Shown here: positions 19,188 to 28,100 of the stretch, piece after piece
Layout: each line of letters begins with the position of its first letter
Numbering within the stretch: position 1 is the first letter of the stretch
Assembly (NCBI GenBank): GCA_947501445.1
Contig: CANMVS010000017.1
Coordinates: forward strand, 1-64,000
Source of the DNA: an uncultured Rhizobiaceae group bacterium
Lineage (GTDB): Bacteria; Pseudomonadota; Alphaproteobacteria; Rhizobiales; Rhizobiaceae
Direction: 5' to 3'
DNA length: 64,000 bases
The notes under the pieces: model-generated
Told to the model about the DNA's origin: nothing
Databases searched by the model: none
Seen by the model: only the letters and a program-made list of their open reading frames with translations
Translations under genes and position numbers: made by a program

Positions 19188-19282
19188 CGTTTCACGTTTT
19201 GTCAGAAGCGGGACAACGGTGTTGGTCGTTGATTTTGTTGATGCATTCAGGTTTTGCCGATCCCGTCAAAACTTCAATTGCT
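19188..19282 (+). repeat. Dispersed ~95 bp intergenic repeat, copy A
   Basis: First of five copies in this window (others at 19538-19632, 49941-50020 reversed, 53416-53511 and 61393-61488). Each begins with a small stem-loop CGTTTC...GAAACG (here GAAGCG) and ends with a longer one, ATTCAGGTTTTG...CAAAACCTGAAT, weakened in this copy to CAAAACTTCAAT. It starts 18 bp after the aacS stop codon. The family sits at 3' ends and between convergent genes, which suggests a role in transcript ends or nucleoid binding, or a small non-autonomous mobile element. Confidence 0.85.
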
Positions 19283-19390
19283 GTATTGAAGGCACCTGTT
19301 GGCTTCATGCGATTATGGTAAATGAAAGGTAAAGCTGAAATTTACTGTGATCGTGACGACAGGCTGTTGGTTACAATTCGTGAACCATTG

Positions 19391-19406
19391 TTAAGGCCTC
19401 GTTAAC
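19391..19406 (+). promoter_or_regulatory. CtrA-type box (TTAA-N7-TTAAC)
   Basis: TTAAGGCCTCGTTAAC matches the alphaproteobacterial CtrA consensus TTAA-N7-TTAAC exactly. A further GTTAAC lies at 19431-19436. The next transcribed-looking unit is the candidate small RNA ending at 19533; no protein gene begins here. CtrA is the cell-cycle response regulator of this class of bacteria. Confidence 0.55.
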
Positions 19407-19436
19407 ACTCCGATCCCTAATATACGATCAGTTAAC

Positions 19437-19533
19437 GTATTCCTCCCACCTGCTTGGGTTGTACCAAAGCAGTGAATACTTGGCTCCATAGACAGCAATA
19501 ACTCAAAAGGTGCGCCAGTCGCACCTTTTTTTT
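19437..19533 (+). ncRNA. Candidate small RNA ending in a strong intrinsic terminator
   Basis: The strand is chosen from the terminator. The first hairpin has outer arms GTATTC (19437-19442) and GAATAC (19474-19479) and an inner stem CTGCTT-GG/CC-A-AAGCAG, with the pyrimidine-rich internal loop CTCCCAC exposed. An unpaired purine/pyrimidine stretch of about 25 bases follows, then a GC-rich hairpin and eight Ts. There is no open frame. A CT-rich anti-Shine-Dalgarno-like loop is typical of several alphaproteobacterial trans-acting RNAs, but this is not one I can name. The 5' end is not determined and may lie a few bases upstream. Alternatively it is only a remote terminator of aacS. Confidence 0.5.
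19506..19533 (+). terminator. Intrinsic terminator of the candidate small RNA
   Basis: AAAGGTGCG, a five-base loop, then CGCACCTTT running into eight Ts (19526-19533). This is the strongest rho-independent terminator in the window. No stop codon lies close upstream: aacS ends 335 bp earlier. Confidence 0.85.
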
Positions 19534-19537
19534 AGAC

Positions 19538-19632
19538 CGTTTCACCTTTTGTCAGAAACGGGACAACAGTGTCAGCCTTTGATTTTGTTGATGCATTCAG
19601 GTTTTTCCGGTCCCGTCAAAACTTGAATTGCT
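19538..19632 (+). repeat. Dispersed ~95 bp intergenic repeat, copy B
   Basis: Second copy, same orientation as copy A, beginning five bases after the terminator T-tract. Together the two copies bracket the candidate small RNA as direct repeats. It also lies 30 bp beyond the stop codon of the minus-strand oxidoreductase gene. Confidence 0.88.
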
Positions 19633-19661
19633 CCAGACCCACCACAAGACCACACCGGATA

Positions 19662-20663
19662 TCAGACCCTGATCATCACCTTCCCGTGTTTCTTTCGCGG
19701 CGCACGCAGATATTGCCACGCCTCTGTGAATTCCTCCATGCTAAAGACCCTGTCGACATTCGGTTGAATTTGGCCTGAAGCGAGAGCCTGATAGACAAAA
19801 TCCAGCCCCTTCTTCTTCCATTCTGCGTCTTCAATGTAGTGGAACAATGAATAGGGTTTGAAGGTCGCATTTGCCTGATAAAGTTCCATCATCGGCAGCT
19901 CGGGCAGTTTTTCATCGAGCGTACCAAAGGTGAAAATCTGTGCGTCCTTGGCAAGGGCCTTGCTATATTGCGAGATCATACCGGCGCCTATGGAATCAAA
20001 GACGGCATGCACACCCGCACCATCGGTAAATTCCTGTAACGCCTCCGGCAATCCTTCGCCGTGGCCGATGTAAACGTGGCTGGCACCGCCTTTCATAAGG
20101 TATTCGCGGTTGTACTCAAACCTCGAGGTGGCGATCATGTTTGCGCCCCTGATCCTGCCGATTTCCAGTGCCGAATAGCCTGCCGTACTGGTTGCAGCCG
20201 TCACCAGGATGTTTACGCCGGGGGCGGCCCTGGCAAGTTCGGCTATCGGAAAGTATGCCGTCATAAACTGCATCCAGATTGATCCGGCTTCTGTTGCTTC
20301 CATGCCATCTGGTGCCTTGGTGAGATAGCGCGCATCAATTGTCACCGTGTCTCCGCTGACACCCTTCATGTCGTAAAAATAGGGCAGTGTGCAGTAGCGT
20401 TCGCCCATTTCAATACCGGTGACGCCTTCACCAATCTGATCAACGACACCGACCGCCTCGCAGCCGATGCGCGCCGGCAACTGGCTGAAGTTGAAGGAGT
20501 AGCGGCCCTGCATCAGGTCCATGTCACCCCAGTTGAGAGCAAATGCTTCAACCTTCAATCGGACCTCGCCAGGACCTGCCTGTTTCGGTGTATATTCCCT
20601 CAATTTGATACCGGACAATCCGGAATATTCCGTGACGACCCATTCGCGATTGGAATTTGGCAT
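19662..20663 (-). CDS. Zinc-free medium-chain dehydrogenase (quinone oxidoreductase-like)
   Basis: A 333-residue member of the medium-chain dehydrogenase/reductase superfamily. The N-terminal GroES-like domain includes FALNWGDMDLMQGRYSFNFS and the segment GCEAVGVVDQIGEGVTGIEM. The NADP-binding region reads VTAATSTAGYSALEIGRIRG. The cysteine and histidine zinc ligands of true alcohol dehydrogenases are absent, so it is of the quinone oxidoreductase type, reducing quinones or enones with NADPH. The start at MPNSNREW follows GGAG by nine bases; the open frame runs further upstream without a start site. It is a single gene and the substrate is unknown. Confidence 0.85.
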   Translation of the reverse strand: MPNSNREWVVTEYSGLSGIKLREYTPKQAGPGEVRLKVEAFALNWGDMDLMQGRYSFNFSQLPARIGCEAVGVVDQIGEGVTGIEMGERYCTLPYFYDMKGVSGDTVTIDARYLTKAPDGMEATEAGSIWMQFMTAYFPIAELARAAPGVNILVTAATSTAGYSALEIGRIRGANMIATSRFEYNREYLMKGGASHVYIGHGEGLPEALQEFTDGAGVHAVFDSIGAGMISQYSKALAKDAQIFTFGTLDEKLPELPMMELYQANATFKPYSLFHYIEDAEWKKKGLDFVYQALASGQIQPNVDRVFSMEEFTEAWQYLRAPRKKHGKVMIRV

Positions 20664-21027
20664 TGATTTCGGCTCCCTGATTTTCGATTTGTGTCTGATT
20701 TGCCTGTGCCGGGGACAAGTCCTTCGTTGCGTTACGTACAACGCAGCAGTCACCGACCTATCCCATTCCTGACATGCCGAAAGCGGCAAAGGATGGTCGG
20801 TTCGCAGCCTCCCTTAACCTTGATATTGCAAATTATACAAACTTTATGCAAGAGAAATTTTGTGACCGCTACACAACAGGAAACAAGCAAAGCACACAGA
20901 TTGCATCCCAACCCTTGCGTAAAAACGCAGTTCCCTGTTGGCAAACGGCCACTCACAATTGCCGGTAATGCTTGCAAAGAGCGCCTCATGGACTGCACTG
21001 TCAAAAAGCGGTTTTATTGCGGTAAAT

Positions 21028-21055
21028 TGCCAGGCATGGTGCAATATGCCTGGCA
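21028..21055 (+). promoter_or_regulatory. Perfect 10-bp inverted repeat touching the ribosome-binding site of the MFS gene
   Basis: Arms TGCCAGGCAT and ATGCCTGGCA with an eight-base loop. The right arm ends one base into the AGGAGA ribosome-binding site (21055-21060) of the following gene. As RNA, the hairpin would restrict ribosome access; as DNA, it could be a dimeric repressor operator. The rest of the 20664-21067 gap holds a possible promoter (AT-rich, about 20825-20850) and no gene. Confidence 0.6.
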
Positions 21056-21067
21056 GGAGAAAACTGA

Positions 21068-22240
21068 TTGCGCCCTGAACAACCCTATCTCAGCCTGATG
21101 GTCCTCATTGCTACATCGCTTGTATGTGCTGTGCTTGGTTCAATACATGCGTTTTCTGTCTTTCTTGAGCCGCTGGAAATTGAGTTTGCCGCATCAAGAA
21201 CCGTCGTCTCGCTAACCTATTCGCTGGCGTTGGTTTCATTGACATGTGCCGTGTTGATTGGCCCCAGGTTCTTTGCCCGCTGGTCTGCCGCATCCTTCAT
21301 TCTATTCGTATGTACCCTGGCTGCCTGCGGGTCATTGCTGGCAGGCATGGCCGGCTCGCTGCCGGTGATCTGGCTTGGATACAGTTTGATCTTTGGTGCA
21401 GCCAACGGGTTGGGCTATGGTTTTGGTCTGCAAATTGTCGCGCAGGTCAATCCCGGCCGCGAGGGTATGGCGATGGGCATTGTCACGGCTGCCTATGCGT
21501 TAGGAGCGGTCCTTTCACCGGCATTGTTCAATCTGGCCATTGAGACACGCGGATTTGCGGCCGCGATGCTGTCTCTGGCCGGGGTTCTTGTGGGCGTGGG
21601 GGTGCTTGGTGCCGCACTCCTGCACAAGGCCGGCGCAAAATTCCAGGCTGAAAAACAAATGGCAGCGGGCCGGTTTTCAACCGCCTATGGCGTTCCACTC
21701 CTGTGGCTCGGCTACTTCGCCGGCGTGCTCGCGGGACTGATGGTCATTGGCCATGCGGCCGGAATTGCAGCCTCCTTGAGCCCCGGCATGAAGACCTGGA
21801 TGGCGCCGGTGATCATTGCTGCCTGCAACCTTCTTGGCAGTCTGATTGCTGGCCGTCTTGCCGACAGATTGCCGCTGGCCGGTGTACTGGCAGCGCTTGC
21901 GCTTTTGACAACCGTGGCACTTGCCGCGCTTGCGGTCTTTGCAGGTGTCACAGTTCTGGTGGTTGGTCTGGCATTGGTTGGATTTGCCTATGGCGGCACC
22001 ATCGCAGCCTATCCGGCGGCCATTGCAAAACTTTTTGGCATAGAGCAAAGCGCCAGAATATACGGGCGTGTCTTCACCGCCTGGGGGTGTGCAGGATTGA
22101 TTGGTCCATGGATTGCGGGTTTTCTTTTTGACTGGAGTGGAGACTACCGGTTTGCGCTGCTCACAGCCGCCTCAATGGGCTTGATTTCTGTATTGGTGGT
22201 AACCGTATTATTCAGGCGAGGACGTTATTCCGCCATGTGA
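21068..22240 (+). CDS. Major facilitator superfamily transporter
   Basis: A 390-residue inner-membrane protein with about 12 hydrophobic segments, the size and pattern of the MFS. The first helix is LSLMVLIATSLVCAVLGSIH, and the loop after helix 2 is replaced by short charged turns. A central hydrophilic break (about 185-205, HKAGAKFQAEKQMAAGRFS) separates the two six-helix halves. It resembles oxalate/formate antiporter-like or monocarboxylate carriers, but the substrate is not determinable. The start is TTG at 21068, supported by AGGAGA seven bases upstream. A 10-bp inverted repeat precedes that site and probably regulates it. Confidence 0.85.
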   Translation: MRPEQPYLSLMVLIATSLVCAVLGSIHAFSVFLEPLEIEFAASRTVVSLTYSLALVSLTCAVLIGPRFFARWSAASFILFVCTLAACGSLLAGMAGSLPVIWLGYSLIFGAANGLGYGFGLQIVAQVNPGREGMAMGIVTAAYALGAVLSPALFNLAIETRGFAAAMLSLAGVLVGVGVLGAALLHKAGAKFQAEKQMAAGRFSTAYGVPLLWLGYFAGVLAGLMVIGHAAGIAASLSPGMKTWMAPVIIAACNLLGSLIAGRLADRLPLAGVLAALALLTTVALAALAVFAGVTVLVVGLALVGFAYGGTIAAYPAAIAKLFGIEQSARIYGRVFTAWGCAGLIGPWIAGFLFDWSGDYRFALLTAASMGLISVLVVTVLFRRGRYSAM

Positions 22241-22328
22241 TCAGTCTGGAAAAGTCACGCTGCAGCCTTATGGACATTGCCCTTTTGGTTGTCTATTTCT
22301 CGTCGCTGTACAAGCATGGGGTGACATC

Positions 22329-23138
22329 ATGAATGGACCAGACAGAACAAAACAACTCACCACAGCCAATCTGGCTGCCTGGGAGCAAGCTGCACCCATC
22401 CATCGCCGACATAATCAGGCACATTTGCTGGAAGCATTCAGGACGCCCGGGTATTCCTGCCTTGACCAGATCGAGACCAAACAGCTTGAAACATTGGGGC
22501 TTGACGGAAAGGACGTTGCACAGATTTGTTGTAACAATGGCTGCGAGCTTCTGTCCGTCAAAAATATGGGTGCCGGGCGCTGCGTAGGTTTTGATGGTTC
22601 TCCCGGATTTGTGGCTCAGGGCCGCGAATTGGCACAAGCCAGTGGTCTGGATGTTACATTTGTCTGTACGGATATCTATGACATAGATGAAGCCTATGCC
22701 TTCAATTTTGATCTGGTGACCATTACCATTGGAGTCTTGAGCTGGATGCCTGATCTGCCACGGTTTTTTTCAAAAGTTGCAAACCTCATCAAACCCGGTG
22801 GTGCCTTGTTCATCTATGAGCAGCATCCGATTCTTGAGATGATCAAACCGGGTGATGCGCAAGAACCCATTGACTGGGAATTGTCATATTTCACCAAGGA
22901 GCCTTACGTGGATACGGACGGGCTCGACTATTATGGCGGTGAAAAATACGATGCAAAACCGGCCACATCATTCTCCCACACCATGGCAGAAATCATCATG
23001 GCCAGCGTCAATAACGGTCTGGCGGTTGAACATTTTGAGGAGTTCCCGCATCACATTTCCAACTGCTGGTGGAATGTCGAGGAAGCCGGGATCGGCCTGC
23101 CCATGTGTTATACGCTGGTGCTGCGAAAAAACGTTTGA
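22329..23138 (+). CDS. Class I SAM-dependent methyltransferase
   Basis: A 269-residue cytoplasmic protein. The methyltransferase fold runs from about residue 55 to 180. Motif I is altered from the usual glycine-rich form (VAQICCNNGCELLSVKNMGA), followed by the acidic residue in CVGFDGSPGF. The segment FDLVTITIGVLSWMPDLPRF is the post-I motif region, and IKPGGALFIYEQHPIL is motif III. The altered motif with two adjacent cysteines is typical of one subgroup of small-molecule methyltransferases. The acceptor is unknown. It is close downstream of the MFS gene (88 bp) and may share its function, for example modifying and exporting a compound. Confidence 0.8.
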   Translation: MNGPDRTKQLTTANLAAWEQAAPIHRRHNQAHLLEAFRTPGYSCLDQIETKQLETLGLDGKDVAQICCNNGCELLSVKNMGAGRCVGFDGSPGFVAQGRELAQASGLDVTFVCTDIYDIDEAYAFNFDLVTITIGVLSWMPDLPRFFSKVANLIKPGGALFIYEQHPILEMIKPGDAQEPIDWELSYFTKEPYVDTDGLDYYGGEKYDAKPATSFSHTMAEIIMASVNNGLAVEHFEEFPHHISNCWWNVEEAGIGLPMCYTLVLRKNV

Positions 23139-23175
23139 GCTACATCAGCCGCGCCTGATATTCGCGAAAACACAC

Positions 23176-23213
23176 GCCCTTTTGACGCGGAGCGATTCAT
23201 CGCAAAAAGGGGC
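23176..23213 (+). terminator. Stem-loop after the methyltransferase gene
   Basis: GCCCTTTT at 23176 can pair with AAAAGGGGC near 23213 with one bulge, enclosing a smaller CGAT-tc-ATCG hairpin. The tail is ATTTATTC rather than a clean T-run. It lies between convergent genes and could serve both. Confidence 0.4.
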
Positions 23214-23280
23214 ATTTATTCAATATGCCTTTTATGTCAGTTCAAGCAGTGTGGCAGGGCCAGGGTTTCGTAATAAACCT

Positions 23281-24981
23281 CTAACGGCGGACAAATGCGC
23301 GGAACCGGCTGCTGCTGTTGATCATGCTGCGCGAAGCAATAATGACCGGAATGATCCCGACCAGCACGATGATCAGCGATGCCACGGAGGCATCTTCCAC
23401 CTTGGCGCGCGATGCATCTTCATAGACCAGCGTTGCCAATGTGTTGAAATTGAAAGGACGCAGCAAAAGGGTTGCAGAGAGTTCCTTCATGGTATCAACA
23501 AAAACCAGCAGAGCAGCGGTAATAACCGCCGGTCGCATCATCGGCAACAAAATTGACCGGAATGTCTGGTTGGCGTTGCAGCCAAGTGTGCGGGCGGCCA
23601 TGTCCAGATGAGGGGAGAGTTTTTGAAAGCCGGACTCGATGGACCCTTCCGCCATGGTCAAAAAGCGAATGCTGCAGGCATAGACTATTGCCAGGCCTGA
23701 TCCGGTGAGCAACAGCCCAACGGAAAAGCCGAAGGAGGCACGGGTGATTGTATTGACCCAATTATCAAATGCGGCGAGCGGAATTAGTACGCCGAGTGCC
23801 AGCACCGTGCCGGGAATGGCATATCCGAAAGAAGCGATCTTGCCGGTCAGGGAAACGACGGGTTTGCGTGAGACACGTGCCGCATAGGCCAGAACAAACG
23901 CCAGCAACACGGTCAGGACAGCTGTGGCACTGGACACAAGCAGACTGTCCAGCAGCGCTGCGTAAATGCGTCCTTCCAGCAACTGGTCCAATCGTTTGAC
24001 CGCATAGCCACCGAGCACGAAGGCGGGAATGCCAAATCCAAACAATACCGGCAGCGCACATAATGCGGTCGCCACCCAGCGGGCAGAACCCTTGAGTGCA
24101 ACGGGTATGGCGTCATGAACCGCGCTGGTTGTCCGGCTGATGTTGAAACGCTGGCGGCGGCGCGCCCAGCGTTCCACCGACACGGCTGCTGCAGCAATGA
24201 AAAGCATGACGCAGGCAATCTGGGCAGCGCCGGCAAGATTGCCGCGATTGAGCCACGTGTCATAGATAGCGAAGGTCAGCGTATTTACGCCCAGATATTC
24301 CACCGCGCCAATATCATTGATTGTTTCCATCAGCGCCAGTGTAATACCGATCGCCAGAGCAGGGCGCGCCATTGGCAGTTGAATGCGCAGGAACACGGAA
24401 AAACGTGATGCGCCCAGTGTTCGCGCCACATCACTGGCGGATTTTCCCTGCATCATAAATAAGGCGCGTGTTGTCAGATAGACATAGGGATAAAGAACCG
24501 TAGACAGAACCAGAATTGCACCAGAAAGGGAGCGCACCGGCGGGAACCAGTATTCGCCGCCCGTCTGAAACCCGAATATCGCCCTTATCGCCGATTGTAC
24601 CGGGCCGGTGTAATCCAGAAACTCCCCATAGGCATAGGCTGCCAGATAGGTCGGAACGGCAAAAGGCAGCACCAGGGCCCAGGCGAGCGTACGCCGAAAT
24701 GGAAACTCGAACGAGACCACAAGCCAGGCACTCAGAATGCCCATGGTGCCGGCCAGCAAAGCCACACCGCAAAGCAGCAGCAGGGTCGTCCAGACCGCAC
24801 CCGGAACCACATAGCGGATGAGATGCGGCCACTCATCGGTGTGACCGGCCAGAGCCAGATAGAGTAGAGCGGCAACAGGGATCAGCACGAAGACAGCGAT
24901 AAAAACCGCAAAAGACAACAGGACGGGATTCGTCCCTGCCTTTGCATTGTTCTGATAGCGTGCCAGCGGCGAAGTGAGCAT
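23281..24981 (-). CDS. Ferric iron-type ABC transporter permease (FbpB/AfuB family)
   Basis: A 566-residue inner-membrane protein made of two fused permease halves, about 12 helices in all. Each half has an ATPase-docking loop: SASDVARTLGASRFSVFLRI in the first and DMAARTLGCNANQTFRSILL in the second. The fused two-domain form is typical of FbpB/SfuB iron(III) importers and of ThiP. An iron role is favoured by an Irr/ICE-like palindrome at 25122-25150. The start at ATG 24981 gives a family-like N-terminus; a TTG at 25044 would add 21 residues. No binding protein or ATPase gene is adjacent, which is unusual, so partners must be elsewhere. Confidence 0.88.
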   Translation of the reverse strand: MLTSPLARYQNNAKAGTNPVLLSFAVFIAVFVLIPVAALLYLALAGHTDEWPHLIRYVVPGAVWTTLLLLCGVALLAGTMGILSAWLVVSFEFPFRRTLAWALVLPFAVPTYLAAYAYGEFLDYTGPVQSAIRAIFGFQTGGEYWFPPVRSLSGAILVLSTVLYPYVYLTTRALFMMQGKSASDVARTLGASRFSVFLRIQLPMARPALAIGITLALMETINDIGAVEYLGVNTLTFAIYDTWLNRGNLAGAAQIACVMLFIAAAAVSVERWARRRQRFNISRTTSAVHDAIPVALKGSARWVATALCALPVLFGFGIPAFVLGGYAVKRLDQLLEGRIYAALLDSLLVSSATAVLTVLLAFVLAYAARVSRKPVVSLTGKIASFGYAIPGTVLALGVLIPLAAFDNWVNTITRASFGFSVGLLLTGSGLAIVYACSIRFLTMAEGSIESGFQKLSPHLDMAARTLGCNANQTFRSILLPMMRPAVITAALLVFVDTMKELSATLLLRPFNFNTLATLVYEDASRAKVEDASVASLIIVLVGIIPVIIASRSMINSSSRFRAFVRR

Positions 24982-25121
24982 TAACGATATGGCCTGATCG
25001 ATGAACCGACTTGCAGTCCTGAATAGATGACGTCGCTTCGGCAATTGAAATGCCGATGTGATCGGATGGTGTCATGTTTCGAAGCAGAATTGCACGGCCA
25101 GGTCAAGAAAAACTGTAAAAT

Positions 25122-25150
25122 CAATAGTTTAGAATAGTTCTAATCTATTG
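25122..25150. promoter_or_regulatory. Irr/ICE-like palindrome upstream of the iron permease gene
   Basis: A 29-bp inverted repeat with one mismatch: outer arms CAATAG and CTATTG enclose TTTAGAA-TAG-TTCTAAT. As I recall it, the Irr iron-control element of rhizobia has the form TTTAGAA...TTCTAAA. It is about 140 bp before the ATG chosen for the permease (78 bp before the TTG). Irr represses uptake genes or activates others depending on haem and iron status. The identity of the binder is inference. Confidence 0.6.
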
Positions 25151-25176
25151 AGCGGGTGGCCGAACCGACGCCTATT

Positions 25177-28100
25177 TTATTGGGCAAGAACCCGTTGTGA
25201 AGGAAAGACGATTTCCACAAGTGTTCCCTGACCAGGCTGCGAATTCATCGCAAATTGGGCACGGTTGGCCTCTGCCATCGCCTTGGCCAATGGCAGGCCA
25301 AGGCCCGTTCCGTCACCGCGCTGTTGCTGAGAACCGTCAACCTGTTTGAAGGGTTTCATGGCCTGTTCCAGCTGGTGACGGGTCATGCCGACACCCGTGT
25401 CACGAATACGCACAAAAACACTGCCATTGGGTTCATAGGCCGTTGAAACAACAATCTGTCCGCCTGCCGGTGTAAACCGTATGGCGTTCGACAGAATATT
25501 GATGGCAATCTGCTTGATGGATCGCAAATCAGCAACAACATCCGGTACCGACGACGAAAGGCTGGTGCGTACAATGACCCTTTGACTATTGGCCTGGGGT
25601 TGAAGGATCGAGACTGTTTCCAGCAGAGCATTGTTTAAAGAAACCGCCCCAAAGTCCAATTCCTGCTCACCTGCTTCGATCTTTGAAATATCCAGCAGAT
25701 CATTGACAATATCCAGAACATGATTGCCCGAACGCCCGATGTCATGGGCATATTCCACATAGCGTGGGCTGCCCATGGGGCCAAACCGTTCGGCGGCCAT
25801 CAATTCTGAAAAACCGATTATTGCGTTCAGCGGCGTTCTTATTTCATGGCTGACGCGGGCCAGAAAATCGCTTTTATGCGCACTGGCTGTCTCAGCTTCG
25901 CGTTTTGCCGTGCGCAGTTCTTCTTCTGCGCGTTTCCATTGGGTAATGTCGCGCATGACGGCGCAATATCCGTTGGAACCGGTAAGGCGGCCAATGGTCA
26001 TGAAGAGTGGCAGGAAGCCTCCCGAGGCTTCACGTCCGATCACTTCACGCCCATCGTTGAGAACACTGGCAACACCGTTGCCGGTCAGGCCGGAGAGATA
26101 GTCCTTGACGGCGCGCTGGCTTTCATGGGCGAACAGCATCGCAAAAGGTTTGCCGTTGGTTTCGCTGTCATCATAGTCAAACAAGGCGCTGGCTGAGTGG
26201 TTCATGGAACGCATGATGCCATCCTGATCCAACAGGACAACACCGTCAGTTGCCGTTTCAAGAATGGAGCGCAGTTCATCAACCTCAACCTGAAGTGCAG
26301 AGGTCTTTGCCGCATTGGCTTCGTTATCAAGAAGCTCATGTGTAGCGGATTCCACGCGTTCCAGATCATGGTCCACCGTGCCATCGGTTTCTTCGGCCGG
26401 TGGTGGCGCGAGCGTCAGGGCAAGCATCAGGGCATTGCCATCTTCCCAGCCGATTGAGCGCAGTTTGACACGCACTGCCACGGTTTCACCATTTGCACAG
26501 CGCAAAGACAAATTGCCATTGGATGATGCGATGTCTTCATCATTGTCGTTGCTGTCTTCAAACAGTGCGGCAACACCGCCGGATTGATTGAGCTCGGCTT
26601 TGGACAAAATGCCGGTCAGCAACCGAAATTCTTCATTGATGTAGTAGACCAAGGTGCCATCATGAACCACGACAGGTGTTGGCAATTGCTCAAGAATTGC
26701 TGCTGTCACACCATTGGCGCGTTGTGGCTCAGCCCCGGGCTCTGGTTTGCCGGTCTCGCGCGGAAGATCGGGTGATGCGTCCGTTGCGACCGGTATTGGT
26801 GGCAAATCGTTCGAAGGGTCGATTGCATCGGCTGCTTCGTCCCTTTCTACAGGGGGTAAACCTGTCTGCCCGGACAGGTTCGATGCGGCATCCGGGTTTA
26901 CCGGTGGTAATTTTCGTTTGCCAAAGGGTTGCGATACAGCCTCGTCAGCTTCATCGCGTGTTTTGTTTAATCGCGCGGCGATCTCACGAAATGCCTGCTT
27001 TTCCGTTTGACTGAGCCCGTCTCTGGATTTTGAGCGGCGTTCCTCGAGCTGAATGACCTTGTCGGTCTGTCTTCGGTTCGGTGTCTGCGCAATTTTAAGT
27101 GCAGGTTTTTCGTTTTTGCTGCCGTCATCCGTAATCGACAAATCGGCTGGTTCTTCACCTGCAGACGTCAGGGATGGCGCATCTGGTTCCGCATCTGATG
27201 TTGCTCCACGATCAGAATGGGGCTCTTCTTCAACCGGCAATTCATCGGCAACGGATGTCCTGCCAAACTGTGGGTTGCTGATCAGTGCCATGCCGATCTT
27301 TTCCGGATCGCTTTGTGCATCACCGGCTCTGACAATGCCGAAACCGCGAAATCCGTCAAACTCCCTGTCGCGGGAATAGGTCGGCAGGGCGGCCAAATCG
27401 ACCGGGACACATAGATCTGTTCCCTGAACGGGCCACAGCACTGATTTGCCGGACCATGTGTCACGTTTGCGCAGAAGATCAGATATTGTGTGGTCTGCGT
27501 CGATATTGAACACCTGGGCAACATCGGTGAATTTGCGACCCTCTACATCGGCAGCATTGGGACCAACGGCATTGGCAAATTCTGCCGATATCTCACTGAA
27601 TACCCCATCCGCATCGATTTTCCAGACAAACCTCGATGGTCTTTGCTGCGGATTAAAGACAAAAGTATCATCCTCCGCGATTGGCGTTGATGGGCTCAGT
27701 TTCGGCAAAGGTTCTGCCGTCTCTTCATCCTCGCGCGTGGCATCGGCATAGGGCACATCGTCATTTTCAATCGGTGGATGTTCACCCTCATGATCCGAAC
27801 CGGGTGTGACAATCGTATCCGGCACCATATTCAGCACAGACGGTATCGGTGTGATTGGAGTTACGGGTTCTTCCGGTGGTTCGATCGTTGTTTCGAAAAC
27901 GGAGTGTGAGCCGTCGTCCGCTGCCGGCTCTTCAGGTGTGGCTTCTTCGGATACCGGTGTGTCCGGTGTCGGTTCCTCCGACGCGTATTTTGCCGCCAGC
28001 TGTTTTACATCCGTCAGCGGCAGGTCCGGCTCATCTTCATGGTGCACAGGTTCTGCGGGTTGAGGATCCAGATTGCCAATCGACATTTCAACGGCAAATA

